From an archaeon (GTDB lineage: Archaea; Thermoproteota; Nitrososphaeria; Nitrososphaerales; Nitrosopumilaceae), in assembly GCA_024276695.1 (NCBI GenBank), contig JAJRWR010000008.1, positions 1 through 64,000 on the forward strand: a DNA stretch of 64,000 nt, written 5' to 3'. The notes below the pieces were generated by a model, which searched no databases, was not told the origin of the DNA, and saw only the letters and a program-made list of their open reading frames with translations. Made by a program: the position numbers and the translations under genes. Below are positions 17,740-28,251 of the stretch, one piece after another (positions within the stretch are counted from its first letter, which is position 1; each line of letters opens with the position of its first letter).

Positions 17740-19182
17740 TTGGGAAAAGAAGACGTAGGAATTACAATTTCAAAAAATGATGATTTTAGTGAATGGTATA
17801 CTCAAGTAGTACTCAAAGCCAAACTTGCAGATTATGCTCCTATCAAAGGACTAATTGTTCTCAGACCAGATGGATATTCCATTTGGGAGTCATTAAGAAA
17901 TACATTTGATAAGAAATTTGCTAAAAATGGAATTAGGAATGGATTTTTACCAATATTAATTCCAGAGTCACTATTAGGAAAAGAACAGAAACATTTTGCA
18001 GGATTTAATCCAGAAGTATTTTGGGTAACTCATTCAGGAACCAATGAAGTAGGGGATAGGCTTGCATTAAGACCAACTTCTGAAACATTAGCATATACAC
18101 TATATTCAAAATGGATTCAAAGTTGGAGAGATTTACCATTAAAAATCAATTTTTGGAATACAGCTTTAAGAGCTGAAATCAAAGCAACAAAACCATTTCT
18201 TAGGACTTCGGAATTTTTATGGCAAGAAGGACATACAGTACACATTACACAAAAAGAGGCAGAAGAAGAAGTAATGAAAATTTTAGATATTTATGAAAAG
18301 ACTGTAGAAGAAGAGCTTGCAATTCCAGTAATCACAGGAAAGAAAAGTGAAAAAGAAAAATTTGTTGGGGCAGTGTATACAACTACCATGGAATCAATAA
18401 TGCCGGATGGAAAAGCACTACAAATGGGCACATCTCATTTCTTGGGACAAAACTTTTCAAAGCCATTTGAGGTTAAATTTGCAGACAAGGATAACGTAGA
18501 ACATTTTGCATGGCAAACTTCATGGGGAGTTTCTTGGAGATTGATCGGTGCAATGATCATGACTCATGGAGATGACAGAGGTTTGGTGTTACCTCCAAAA
18601 GTAGCTCCAATACAAGTAGTAATTGTACCAATTTACAGAAATGATGAAGGCAAGGATATTGTACTATCCAAAGTAGAAGAAATTAGAAATGAATTAGAAT
18701 CAAAAGAAATTAGAGTTTATGTGGATAACAGAGAAGGGCTATCACCAGGATACAAATTTAATGACTGGGAATTAAAAGGAATACCTTTACGAATAGAGAT
18801 AGGACCTAAAGATATTGAGAAACAAAGCATAGTTGTTGCAAAAAGATACAATCTAGAAAAAGTAAGTCTGAGTTTTACTGAAATTGATAAAATATCCATA
18901 ATTCTAGATGAGATCCAAATAGAAATGTTAAGAAAAGCCAAAGAGCAAGCTGAAAACAACACCCTAAACATTTCAGATTATTCAGAGTTTAAAGCCAAAA
19001 TTGAGAAGGGAGGATTCTTCAACTCTCCATGGTGTGGAAAATTAGAATGTGAGGAAAGAATCAAAGAGGAGACAGGAGCAGAAATCAGAGTAATTCCATT
19101 TGGAAATGAAAATACAAATAAAAAATGTGTGTACTGTCAAAAACAGAGTGTCTCAGTTCCAATTTTTGCAAGAGGATACTAG
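17740..19182 (+). CDS. proS: Prolyl-tRNA synthetase
   Basis: A 480-residue class II aminoacyl-tRNA synthetase of the archaeal/eukaryotic type. Motif 2 contains LRAEIKATKPFLRTSEFLWQ near residue 147 and motif 3 is GDDRGLVLPP. The anticodon-binding domain follows, and the C-terminal zinc-like domain ends with CGKLECEE and CVYCQKQ, typical of archaeal ProRS. The start is TTG at 17740. No editing (INS) domain is inserted. Confidence 0.96.
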   Translation: MGKEDVGITISKNDDFSEWYTQVVLKAKLADYAPIKGLIVLRPDGYSIWESLRNTFDKKFAKNGIRNGFLPILIPESLLGKEQKHFAGFNPEVFWVTHSGTNEVGDRLALRPTSETLAYTLYSKWIQSWRDLPLKINFWNTALRAEIKATKPFLRTSEFLWQEGHTVHITQKEAEEEVMKILDIYEKTVEEELAIPVITGKKSEKEKFVGAVYTTTMESIMPDGKALQMGTSHFLGQNFSKPFEVKFADKDNVEHFAWQTSWGVSWRLIGAMIMTHGDDRGLVLPPKVAPIQVVIVPIYRNDEGKDIVLSKVEEIRNELESKEIRVYVDNREGLSPGYKFNDWELKGIPLRIEIGPKDIEKQSIVVAKRYNLEKVSLSFTEIDKISIILDEIQIEMLRKAKEQAENNTLNISDYSEFKAKIEKGGFFNSPWCGKLECEERIKEETGAEIRVIPFGNENTNKKCVYCQKQSVSVPIFARGY

Positions 19183-19229
19183 GTAAAATACCCACAAACA
19201 TAATAGTGGAAAAATATAATTTTTTAATA

Positions 19230-20537
19230 ATGACCTCAAATCCAGAATTAGCACCAACGTCATTGTTAGTGCAATTTAGAGAAACAAGAAATAGGACACT
19301 GGAACTGGTAAAGACTCTGGAAAAAGATGATTTTGTTGTTCAAACTGCATTTTTTATGAGTCCACCAAAATGGCACATTGGTCATGTAAGTTGGATTTAT
19401 GAGGCGATCATGAGTAAAATAGATAAAAATTATGAGTTTTACTCTAAAGAATTCTCAGAATATCTTAATTCCTATTATCAACAATTTGGAGTGCCACATG
19501 ATAAAGGATTACGAGGGGTTGTATCACGACCAACAACCGATCAAATTTTTCAGTATTTTAATACAATTAATCAAAGAGTTGAGAAATTTATTGCATCTCA
19601 AATGTTGAGTGATGATGCAAAGAGAATGATCATTATGGGATTTCACCATGAATGTCAACACCAAGAACTCTTAGTGTATGATTTACAACATTTGCTTGCA
19701 GAACAATATAGACCTGTAAAGAAAAATGAAATGATAACACCGGTTAACACTGAAAAAAGATCCAATCATATCAAAGGAGGCATATACATGATTGGAAACA
19801 ATGGGAATGGATTTTGTTACGACATTGAATTACCAGAACACAAAGTTTTCTTAAATGATTACAAAATAGATGTGTTCCCAATAACAAATCAACAATATCT
19901 AGAATTTATGAAAAGTGGAGGATATGAAACATACAAGTATTGGTTATCAGATGGATGGGAAAAAGTCAAAGCAAACAAATGGAATTCTCCAATGTATTGG
20001 GAAAAAATTGATGAGAAATGGCATGTAAGAGACTTTTTAGGAATTAGAGAAATCAATCCGAATGAACCTGTATGCCATGTTAGCTACTATGAAGCAGATG
20101 CATATTGTAAATGGGCAGGCAAAAGACTCCCAACAGAAGCAGAATGGGAAAAAGCTGCATGTTGGAATGAAAAAAAACAAGAAAAGTCAACATATCCATG
20201 GGGAAATGAAAACCCAACATCAGACAAATGTAATTTACTTGAATCATATCATTGGGGATGCTCAGAGATAGGATCATACCCAAATGGTACTAGTTATTCA
20301 GGATGTCAACAGATGATTGGAGATGTATGGGAATGGACATCATCAGAATTTACAGGATACCCAGGATTCAAATCAGGTTTTGACGAATATAATGACAAAT
20401 GGTTTACAAATCAAAAAGTTTTGAGAGGAGGATCATTTGGAACTCCAAAAATGTCAATCAGGGGAAGTTATAGAAATTTCTTCAGATTAGATGAACGCTG
20501 GTTGTTTTCAGGCTTTAGATGTGTAGAAGATATTTAA
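19230..20537 (+). CDS. egtB: EgtB-like sulfoxide synthase (ergothioneine pathway)
   Basis: The 435-residue protein has two parts. Residues 10-160 are a DinB-like four-helix domain with the iron ligands in KWHIGHVSW (His49/52) and FHHECQHQE (His140, His144). Residues about 190-435 are a formylglycine-generating-enzyme/sulfatase-modifying domain ending in SIRGSYRNFFRLDERWLFSGFR. EgtB joins hercynine to cysteine or gamma-glutamylcysteine with O2. The ATG at 19230 is chosen because a longer frame would overlap proS. Its stop overlaps that of egtD by 4 bases. Specificity (EgtB versus OvoA) is not certain, but no methyltransferase is fused, which argues for EgtB. Confidence 0.9.
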   Translation: MTSNPELAPTSLLVQFRETRNRTLELVKTLEKDDFVVQTAFFMSPPKWHIGHVSWIYEAIMSKIDKNYEFYSKEFSEYLNSYYQQFGVPHDKGLRGVVSRPTTDQIFQYFNTINQRVEKFIASQMLSDDAKRMIIMGFHHECQHQELLVYDLQHLLAEQYRPVKKNEMITPVNTEKRSNHIKGGIYMIGNNGNGFCYDIELPEHKVFLNDYKIDVFPITNQQYLEFMKSGGYETYKYWLSDGWEKVKANKWNSPMYWEKIDEKWHVRDFLGIREINPNEPVCHVSYYEADAYCKWAGKRLPTEAEWEKAACWNEKKQEKSTYPWGNENPTSDKCNLLESYHWGCSEIGSYPNGTSYSGCQQMIGDVWEWTSSEFTGYPGFKSGFDEYNDKWFTNQKVLRGGSFGTPKMSIRGSYRNFFRLDERWLFSGFRCVEDI

Positions 20538-21556
20538 TTTTTTGATACTAACGTTAATGAAAAATGAGTATTATCATCTAACCAGGTATGATTAATTTTG
20601 AATCCAGTATTTTCAAGCAGAGTACGGATTTGGTCTAATGTGTATTTGTGAGAATGTTCAGTATGAATAAGTTCATTTTTTTCTAAATTCAATGAAAGAT
20701 TGGATTTTGAAATAATAACCGATTGGTTAACCAGAGATTTTAAATACATTTCAATTCTTTGATCTTCCTTATTGTAAATTGAATGGTGTGAAAAATTATT
20801 CAAATCAAAATCAGCATCAAGTTCGTCATTGATTCTAGATAGAACATTAAGATTGAATTGTGCAGTTACACCTTGCGTATCATCATATGCAGATTCTAAA
20901 ATTTTTGAATCTTTTACCAAATCCAAACCTATCAAAAATAGATCACCAGATTTCATTGTAGAGTTAATTTTTTGTAAAAAGTTTTTTCCATCCGATGGGG
21001 AAAAATTACCAAAACTAGAACCCAAAAATATGATTAGGTTTTTCTTATCGTCATAATTTTTTATAAATTCTAATCCACCTTCGTAGGTATCAATAATACC
21101 TGTAATGTGAAGAGAGTCATAATCCAAAAGTAATTGCTCGGAACTCTCAGTAAGAATTTCAGATATATCAATTGGAAAATATTCAGTAGATTTCTGCAAG
21201 TTTATAAAAATATCAAGAATCAATCGAGTTTTTATGGATGAGCCGCTCCCAAGTTCAACTAGACGAAAGGTGTCATCAATAAACGAAGGTAATTCAGTTT
21301 GCAATTTCTTTAAAATGTCAATTTCAGTTCTTGTAGGATAATATTCAGGCAAACTACAGATTTTTTCAAATAAATCAGAACCTTTTTTATCATAAAAAAA
21401 TTTAGGCATGATAAATTTGGAATCCCTATTCAAACTAAAAGAAATCTCCTCAGCAAATGTTTTTTCAATTTTACTTGCATGGGGTTTAAAGTACTGAAGT
21501 TTAGAATCAACAACATATTTTTTATAATTTAGATTTTTTTGGATTGTTTCGTTCAA
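20534..21556 (-). CDS. egtD: Histidine N-alpha-methyltransferase (EgtD)
   Basis: The 340-residue protein has the EgtD signature: FFYDKKGSDLFEKICSLPEYYPTR-like segment near residues 53-77, the SAM-binding VELGSGSSIKTRLIL near 98-112, and FLGSSFGNFSP near 176. It trimethylates histidine to hercynine. The convergent EgtB gene overlaps it at a TTAA where both stops meet. The C-terminal HTEHSHKYT segment contains conserved substrate-binding residues of the family. Start TTG at 21554-21556. Confidence 0.92.
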   Translation of the reverse strand: MNETIQKNLNYKKYVVDSKLQYFKPHASKIEKTFAEEISFSLNRDSKFIMPKFFYDKKGSDLFEKICSLPEYYPTRTEIDILKKLQTELPSFIDDTFRLVELGSGSSIKTRLILDIFINLQKSTEYFPIDISEILTESSEQLLLDYDSLHITGIIDTYEGGLEFIKNYDDKKNLIIFLGSSFGNFSPSDGKNFLQKINSTMKSGDLFLIGLDLVKDSKILESAYDDTQGVTAQFNLNVLSRINDELDADFDLNNFSHHSIYNKEDQRIEMYLKSLVNQSVIISKSNLSLNLEKNELIHTEHSHKYTLDQIRTLLENTGFKINHTWLDDNTHFSLTLVSKN

Positions 21557-21648
21557 TTGTTAAACGGGTCTTTATTTAACATAAATGCTTTATCCCAAAT
21601 TTTACGCATAAAAGATGTTTCTTATACTTCATAATTCACCAGTGTTTG

Positions 21649-22614
21649 ATGGGATACATACTAAGAGTAGAGCATTTAAAAAAATATTTCATTAAAAAAG
21701 AGATGTTTGGTTCAAAATCAATCACAGTTAGAGCAGTTGATGATGTTTCATTTTCACTAAAGAAAGGAGAAGTTTTTGTTTTGGCAGGAGAGTCAGGTTC
21801 TGGCAAATCTACAATTGCAAAATTAATTTTAAAATCAATTCAATCAGATTCAGGGAAGATATTTTTTGAAAACCAAGAAATTGATGATAAAAAAGAAAAC
21901 TTAGCAAAAATTAGAATGAATTGTCAAATGATCCATCAAGATCCATATGACTCTATTAATCCAAGAATGAAAATAGGAGACATTGTTTCCGAACCGCTGG
22001 AAATCCACAACATTGGAAACAAGGAAGACCGAAGAAAAAGAGTGATAGAAGTATTACAAGAAGTCAAACTAGAACCTACTGAAGAAATTGTAAAAAAATA
22101 TCCCCATATGTTATCTGGAGGACAAAGACAAAGAGTTGTTTTAGCTAGAGCACTTGCACTAAAGCCCAAAGTAATACTGGCAGATGAACCAGTTTCAATG
22201 TTGGATGTTTCAATTAGAGCTGAGATGCTGGAATTGATGCAAGAATTACAAAAAAAATACAACATTTCTTTTATCTACATTACACATGATTTAGCAACTG
22301 CCAAATATTTTGGTCAAAGAATAGGCATTTTGTATATGGGTAAAATTGTAGAAATAGGTCCAATCAACCAAGTATTGGTAAAACCAAGACACCCTTACAC
22401 TCAAGCACTAATTGATGCAATTTCTGAACCTGATCCAAATAACCTACACAGCGAAAGAAAAATCAGAATTAACGAGCCTGCCGATGTTGATGTGTATCAA
22501 GGATGTAGATTTAGAGCTAGATGCCCATATGTTATTGAAAAATGTATTAACGAGCCAAAGCTAGAAAAAATATCTGATGAATATTTTTCCGCATGTTATG
22601 TAAAACTAGACTAG
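21649..22614 (+). CDS. Oligopeptide ABC transporter ATPase (OppF type)
   Basis: The 321-residue ABC ATPase has Walker A GESGSGKST, signature LSGGQRQR, Walker B VILADEPVSMLD and the H-loop YITHD. The C-terminal oligopeptide/dipeptide extension is clear (RHPYTQAL and the Cys motif CRFRARCPYVIEKC). It energises import of peptides or nickel-type solutes. No permease or OppD gene is adjacent; a peptide-binding protein gene is 35 kb away. The ATG at 21649 is preferred over TTG 21646. Confidence 0.92.
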   Translation: MGYILRVEHLKKYFIKKEMFGSKSITVRAVDDVSFSLKKGEVFVLAGESGSGKSTIAKLILKSIQSDSGKIFFENQEIDDKKENLAKIRMNCQMIHQDPYDSINPRMKIGDIVSEPLEIHNIGNKEDRRKRVIEVLQEVKLEPTEEIVKKYPHMLSGGQRQRVVLARALALKPKVILADEPVSMLDVSIRAEMLELMQELQKKYNISFIYITHDLATAKYFGQRIGILYMGKIVEIGPINQVLVKPRHPYTQALIDAISEPDPNNLHSERKIRINEPADVDVYQGCRFRARCPYVIEKCINEPKLEKISDEYFSACYVKLD

Positions 22615-25600
22615 GATGTTTTCATAGAAGGCATTCGTTTATCTTTGTAAGTAACAACATGAGATACACCATTCTTTGGGAATACACCGTAGATCAGTTT
22701 TGCTTTTTGTATAACAGAATCTTTTAGAGATACCATTATGAATTGGCTTTCTTTAGATCTTTCTTCCAATATTTTTGCCAACCTTTCAGAGTTTGGAGCA
22801 TCAAGGTGAGCATCTACTTCATCAAACAAGTAGAATGGCGAGGGTTTTAGTTTTTGTAATGCAAGCACAAATACGATTGCAGCTAATGTTTTTTCACCAC
22901 CACTGATTGATGTAGACTCTCTTTTTGGTTTATTTGGAAATTGAATCAAATATGAAATTCCAGAATTGAAGATATCATCTTCATTTTGTAATTCTAACCA
23001 AGCATTACCATCAGTCATTTTATTAAAAATTAATCGAATTTCTTTATCGACTTTATCAAATGCATCCAAGAAAGTTTGTCGTTTGTCTTTTTCAATATCT
23101 TCAATGAATTTTACAATAGAGTTTCTTTCTGCTTCAAGAGAATTCTTTCTTGTAGACATAGAACGATAACCATAGGATACTTCCAGATATGTTTCAGGAG
23201 CTTTTGCATTTAATGCGTTTAGTGAAGATAGTTCAGTAGTTAATCCATGTACAATAGATTCAACATCAAACGTTTCCATGTTTTTGTCAAATCCAAATGC
23301 AGACAGTAATTGTTGTAATTTTGCCTCATTTTCAATTAAATCATGTAAATCACGATTAAGAGAGTCAGTTTGACGTTCAATCATGTTGATTTGTTTTGTT
23401 AGGTCTTTATCTTTTTCAGATAAGACCTTAAGTTTATCATCAAATTCTTTTAGATGACCAATGGAAGAACCAGAAGTAGATATGAGTTCTTGTTCTTTTT
23501 CTCTCAATTTTACTAAAACTTCATTTTTTGATTGCTTTTTAGTTTCTAATTCCTTAATTTTAATTTCTAATTCTTCTTGCTCTAATTTCAAAGAGTCCTC
23601 TTCGTCATGTAGACGATTAGATTGAGATTTCTCCTTATTATCTTGAGTTTCCAAGGTTGTGAGTTGGGAAGATTTATCACGATATTCATTCATCATCGAG
23701 GTATGTGATTTTTCAATTTCTGTTTTTTTGAGATTAATTCTTTGTAACTCACTTGCAATACGAGATTGTTCTCCATCTGCATAGTTTTCTTCAACGATTA
23801 TAATTCGATCATTTAGAGATTCAATGTGAGATTCAGTAATACTAACTTCAGATTCAATGATATTATTTCTAGAAATCAACTCAGAAATTCTTTTTGTTAG
23901 TTGTTCTTTCATGTTAAATGCAGAAGAAATTCTAGATTTCAAATTAGAATAATTTTCAGTGGCAGATGACAGGGATTTTTCAGATAATGAAAGTCTATCA
24001 GTGTTTATCTGAATAGCATTATCCAATTTTTTAATTTCTTGTTTTCTATTCAACATCACCTTTTTGACCAAACTGATAGATTGGAATAAACCGTCAATAT
24101 CACTACTCAAAGAAATTAATTTTGTAAGTTTTGAAATTTTGGAATTATTATCAATTATGACAGTACCGCCCTTAGATTCAAAAAACTCACCACCAATAGT
24201 TACAGCCTTGTAACCAGATTGAGATAGATTGTAAGCAGATTCTCGAGTTTCAGTGAGCACAATATTTCCAAATAGGAAGGTTTTGAGCGCAGAATAGGCA
24301 GGATTACATCTCACATTATCAGACAAGATGCCCAAAACTCCAGGTTCTTTTGGAAGAGTTAGTTTGAATTTCGGAATAGCGTCAAGTGGAATGATTTTTA
24401 GTTTTGGGAGTTTTTTGTCTCTTGCAACTTCTGCAATCCCAAGTAATGTTGCAAAGTCTTTAACTACAATTGCTTTAATCCAATCAGAACTAACTGCTAA
24501 AACAGAGCGTTCATATTTTTTATCCCATGAAACCATTTCATATACTAGTCCTTCAATACCAAGACTTTCTGCATCTTCTTTTAATTTTGCAGCAGTATAA
24601 TCTTCATGCATAAATCCTTTCACAGTTTTAATTTTTGATTCATAACGTGTTGCTTGTTGATCTGATTTTTCAATGATTTGTGCCCATTCATCCACATCAT
24701 TAAGAATGTGAGATTTTTTTGTATGGTATTTTTTAATTCTAGATTTTAATTCAGTGATGGTGTCAGTACTATTTTTCATCAGAGATTTTAATTGAGACTT
24801 TGCTTCAGTTAGATCTTCAATACCAGATTCCAATTTATTTAATTTAACAGAGTTAGATTCAATGATTTTTTTAGATTGTTCTTTTTCATGTTGAATTTTA
24901 GAAAATTTTAATTTTGCATTATTTAGTTGTGCGTTAAGTGCTTTAATTTTTTCATCAATTTCAGATTTTTTAGTAGCAGCTTCTGATTGTTCTGTTAAAA
25001 CTTTTTGTCTTTGAGAATCTACTAGTTCTAATTCTTTACCAATACGATCCTTCTTTTTAGTTGTTTCTTGTATTGATTCCTTTATTTTTTGAATTTGAAT
25101 TTCGATGTCACTTCTTGCACCATCAATTGATTCCAATTCCATTTTAAGTTCAGGGATTCTTGAAGTAATTCGTTCAATTCTTTTCTGAGATGCAGATATT
25201 GCACTGTTATCAATTTCATATTGCTCCATTGCAGAACTTATTTCGGCATCTAATGCAGATTTTATTTGATTGTAAGCATCAGCCTCACCCATTAATTTTG
25301 ATTTTTCAGTTTCTAAAGCACCAATTTCCATCCTTAAAGCATTACGTTCACCATCAAATGTAGTGATTTTTGCAGTCAATTCTCTCAATGTAGATTCTTT
25401 TGCAGTTTTTTGGCTTGAAATGACCTTCATTTTGTTGGCCGCAGCAATTGCTTTGTATCTATTTAGTTCCCTTTCCAAGATATCATGACGTAATTTTTGA
25501 TTTCTTTCTTCTTCAAGTTCATCAATTCTTTTTTTAATTTCACCCATTTTAGCAAGAGCAATTTCTAATCTTCTATCTGCCTCATCTAGTTGTTTGATAG

Positions 25601-26135
25601 ATTCTATTTTTTTATCATCAAAGTAAGATAGGCCAATCAAATCTTCAATTGTTTTTCTTTTTTCTTCTGAAGTGAATTCGGAAATTCTAGTGACGGTTCC
25701 TTGTTGTACCGCATTAAGCTGCCCCAAACCGGCATTTGCCATATCAAGTAAATCAAGAATATGACTTCGATTTGTTTTCTTTTTATTTAGATAGTATGTA
25801 TTTTCACCATTACCATCCATCTCTCTTGTGATTTCAACAAGATCAGAATCTACTGGAATTTTTCTATCAGAATTATCAAAGTGAACACTTGATCTTGCCA
25901 TTTTGGGTCCACGACGATTTCCCTCAATATCATGAATTAAAGATCGCAGCTTATCAACTCGCATTACTTTGGGTTTGTTTTCCCCCATTGCAAAAATAAT
26001 AGCATCTAAGATGTTACTTTTTCCAGAACCGTTTGGTCCAGATATAGAAACTAGTCCAGGTTCAAACTGAACAGTAGTATTCTTAAATCCAAATGATTTG
26101 AAACCAAAGATCTCAACTTTTTTAACATGAACCAA
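22611..26135 (-). CDS. smc: Chromosome segregation SMC ATPase
   Basis: Full-length SMC of 1174 residues. The N-terminal Walker A is GPNGSGKSN near residue 34; two long coiled coils (about 170-500 and 670-1010) flank the hinge near residues 510-640; the C-terminal domain has the signature SISGGEKTLAAI and Walker B FYLFDEVDAHLD. SMC dimers extrude or tether DNA loops. No ScpA/ScpB gene is adjacent. It uses a TTG start and shares its stop with the convergent ABC gene at a CTAG. The gene is intact over 3.5 kb, which argues against pervasive sequencing errors. Confidence 0.97.
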   Translation of the reverse strand: MVHVKKVEIFGFKSFGFKNTTVQFEPGLVSISGPNGSGKSNILDAIIFAMGENKPKVMRVDKLRSLIHDIEGNRRGPKMARSSVHFDNSDRKIPVDSDLVEITREMDGNGENTYYLNKKKTNRSHILDLLDMANAGLGQLNAVQQGTVTRISEFTSEEKRKTIEDLIGLSYFDDKKIESIKQLDEADRRLEIALAKMGEIKKRIDELEEERNQKLRHDILERELNRYKAIAAANKMKVISSQKTAKESTLRELTAKITTFDGERNALRMEIGALETEKSKLMGEADAYNQIKSALDAEISSAMEQYEIDNSAISASQKRIERITSRIPELKMELESIDGARSDIEIQIQKIKESIQETTKKKDRIGKELELVDSQRQKVLTEQSEAATKKSEIDEKIKALNAQLNNAKLKFSKIQHEKEQSKKIIESNSVKLNKLESGIEDLTEAKSQLKSLMKNSTDTITELKSRIKKYHTKKSHILNDVDEWAQIIEKSDQQATRYESKIKTVKGFMHEDYTAAKLKEDAESLGIEGLVYEMVSWDKKYERSVLAVSSDWIKAIVVKDFATLLGIAEVARDKKLPKLKIIPLDAIPKFKLTLPKEPGVLGILSDNVRCNPAYSALKTFLFGNIVLTETRESAYNLSQSGYKAVTIGGEFFESKGGTVIIDNNSKISKLTKLISLSSDIDGLFQSISLVKKVMLNRKQEIKKLDNAIQINTDRLSLSEKSLSSATENYSNLKSRISSAFNMKEQLTKRISELISRNNIIESEVSITESHIESLNDRIIIVEENYADGEQSRIASELQRINLKKTEIEKSHTSMMNEYRDKSSQLTTLETQDNKEKSQSNRLHDEEDSLKLEQEELEIKIKELETKKQSKNEVLVKLREKEQELISTSGSSIGHLKEFDDKLKVLSEKDKDLTKQINMIERQTDSLNRDLHDLIENEAKLQQLLSAFGFDKNMETFDVESIVHGLTTELSSLNALNAKAPETYLEVSYGYRSMSTRKNSLEAERNSIVKFIEDIEKDKRQTFLDAFDKVDKEIRLIFNKMTDGNAWLELQNEDDIFNSGISYLIQFPNKPKRESTSISGGEKTLAAIVFVLALQKLKPSPFYLFDEVDAHLDAPNSERLAKILEERSKESQFIMVSLKDSVIQKAKLIYGVFPKNGVSHVVTYKDKRMPSMKTS

Positions 26136-26314
26136 TGTTAGTGTTTTCGCAACACGTAGGATAATCGATGATTAACAAGTTTAGTTGACAGAATTGCATA
26201 ATTTTTCTTGTTGTGTTATAATATTTTTCGTAGCGGTCATAATGAAATGAATAATTTTTTTAAAATTAAACAGGATTACGCCTACTATAAGTAGTCTCAA
26301 AAGATTGTTAAAAC

Positions 26315-27052
26315 ATGGTTAAGCTCGGGTTAATTCAAACTACATCATACAGCAATAATCAAAAAGGAATTTCGCAGGTTTCAAAAATTCTAAAAAAACT
26401 AGGAAGAGAAAATACAGACATTGTATGCCTGCCAGAACAATGGCTCAAAAACAACGAGATTAAAGATTGGGATTTGGAGTTTTTAGACTTTAAGAAAATC
26501 GCAAAAGAATTTGCCATGACAATTATTCCGGGCGCATTTTATGAGATTACAAAGCAAAAAACATCAATCATCTCTCCAATTATTGGTCCTAAAGGAGAAT
26601 TTGTAGGAAGGCAAGAGAAAATCCATCCATATGACTATGAAAAAGACAATGTAAAGCCAGGAAAAGAGGCCAAAATTTTCAATACTTCCTGTAAATTTGG
26701 AGTAATGATTTGTTATGACATAGTATTTCCCAAGGTTGCAAATACATTTGTGAATAAAGGGGCTCAAGTGTTATTTTCACCATGTAAAATAGTCAGGAGA
26801 GGAATGGAGTCTTGGCAAATGTATGTTAAAGTAAGAGCGCTAGAAAATAGAATACCCATCTTGGCAGCAAATGTTGAGAATTATAGATTTGGAGGCAATA
26901 GTCTCATCATAGATTTGACCGAAAACAACAAGGTAGTGACAACTAAAGTCATGAAATTAAATGGAGAATGTGGAAAAAGTAAAGAATTCGATTTACACAA
27001 ATATGAAAAGAGTAGAAAAGTAAGATTTCTAGATTCAAATAAATTTCAATGA
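26315..27052 (+). CDS. Nitrilase-superfamily carbon-nitrogen hydrolase
   Basis: A 245-residue single-domain hydrolase. The catalytic triad is visible as Glu41 (CLPEQW), Lys102 (QEKIHPYD) and Cys133 (VMICYDIVFP). The substrate is an amide or carbamoyl compound that cannot be specified; omega-amidase-like or NAD-synthetase-independent repair functions are possible. The convergent inositol-phosphate synthase gene begins its stop at the next base. Confidence 0.9.
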   Translation: MVKLGLIQTTSYSNNQKGISQVSKILKKLGRENTDIVCLPEQWLKNNEIKDWDLEFLDFKKIAKEFAMTIIPGAFYEITKQKTSIISPIIGPKGEFVGRQEKIHPYDYEKDNVKPGKEAKIFNTSCKFGVMICYDIVFPKVANTFVNKGAQVLFSPCKIVRRGMESWQMYVKVRALENRIPILAANVENYRFGGNSLIIDLTENNKVVTTKVMKLNGECGKSKEFDLHKYEKSRKVRFLDSNKFQ

Positions 27053-28147
27053 CTAGTCACCAGCAACAAATTTTTCACACGCAGTTTTTGCTTTAACATC
27101 AGAAGTTTGTTCTATCGGATGTTTCATCAAATAAGCACTGGCAGGTTTGATTGGCCCACCTACGCCTCTATCAAGTGCTATTCTTGCCAATCTAATTGCA
27201 TCAATCACAATACCTGCAGAGTTTGCTTTATCATCTACTTCTAAACGAACTTCCATATTGTAAGGAATGTTTGCCCATTGGCGACCTTCGATTCTCATAA
27301 ACATTAGTTTGGTGTTACCTAAGAATGGAATAAAATCAGAAGGGCCAACATAAATTTGATCATCATCCAATCTTTCTTTAAGTTGACTTTGAACACTTTC
27401 GGTTTTAGAAATTCTCTTTGATGCTAGTCTATCTTGTTCTTTCATATTTAAGAAATCAGTATTTCCTCCAACGTTAATCTGATATGTTTTTTCAATTTTT
27501 GTTCCCCTATCGCTACAAAGTTTAGCCAAAGTTCTATGAACAATTGTTGCACCAACTTGACCTTTGATATCATCACCAATACAAGGAATGTTTGCATCTT
27601 CAAACTTTTTAGCCCATTTTTCATCTGATGCAATAAAGGATGGAATGCAATTTACAAATGCAGTGTTAGTATCAAGACAAATTTGAGCCCAAAACTCAGT
27701 TACCTTATCAGAACCTACAGGCAAATATGACACAATTATTTCTACGCCTCGCTCTTTAATGATTTGTTTTACTTCTTCGGCAATTTGTTCAGTAGTTTTT
27801 GTGCTGACAATAGGTTTTATTCTATTTTCTACCCATACTCCGACTCCATCTAAAATTGGACTTTCATATACTAGAGCATCATTTTTTGGTAAATCGTCTT
27901 TTGCAATCCAATCAACCATGTTGGGGTACTCATAAATTGCCTCATGCAAAAGTTTACCAACTTTATTTTCACCAACATCAAATCCACAAACAAAATCAAT
28001 ATCATGGATTCCATATCCTGCTAATTTATCATGAATAATTCCAGTAACTTCTTGAGAAGGGTTTTTTTTATAATATTCAATTCCCTGAATTAGGCCAGAA
28101 AAACAATTACCTATACCAACTAAACCAACTTTAATTCTATCTGACAT
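27053..28147 (-). CDS. ino1: Inositol-3-phosphate synthase
   Basis: The 364-residue protein begins at ATG 28145-28147; a longer TTG/ATG frame is open but adds a non-matching leader. The NAD motif is GLVGIGNCFSGLIQG, and later segments GDDIKGQVGATIVHRTL and NVGGNTDFLNM are diagnostic. It turns glucose-6-phosphate into inositol phosphate for archaeal phosphatidylinositol-type lipids. It is of the short prokaryotic class. The 104-base gap to the divergent deoxyhypusine synthase gene should hold both promoters. Confidence 0.95.
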   Translation of the reverse strand: MSDRIKVGLVGIGNCFSGLIQGIEYYKKNPSQEVTGIIHDKLAGYGIHDIDFVCGFDVGENKVGKLLHEAIYEYPNMVDWIAKDDLPKNDALVYESPILDGVGVWVENRIKPIVSTKTTEQIAEEVKQIIKERGVEIIVSYLPVGSDKVTEFWAQICLDTNTAFVNCIPSFIASDEKWAKKFEDANIPCIGDDIKGQVGATIVHRTLAKLCSDRGTKIEKTYQINVGGNTDFLNMKEQDRLASKRISKTESVQSQLKERLDDDQIYVGPSDFIPFLGNTKLMFMRIEGRQWANIPYNMEVRLEVDDKANSAGIVIDAIRLARIALDRGVGGPIKPASAYLMKHPIEQTSDVKAKTACEKFVAGD

Positions 28148-28251
28148 TCGAAATCTGGTATCATTGGACGGGTTTAAAGTTTTCTTAGATAATAGAAAGA
28201 AATTATTTCGATGAAGGCAGAATTTTATACTTGGCATCAACTCACAAATTC

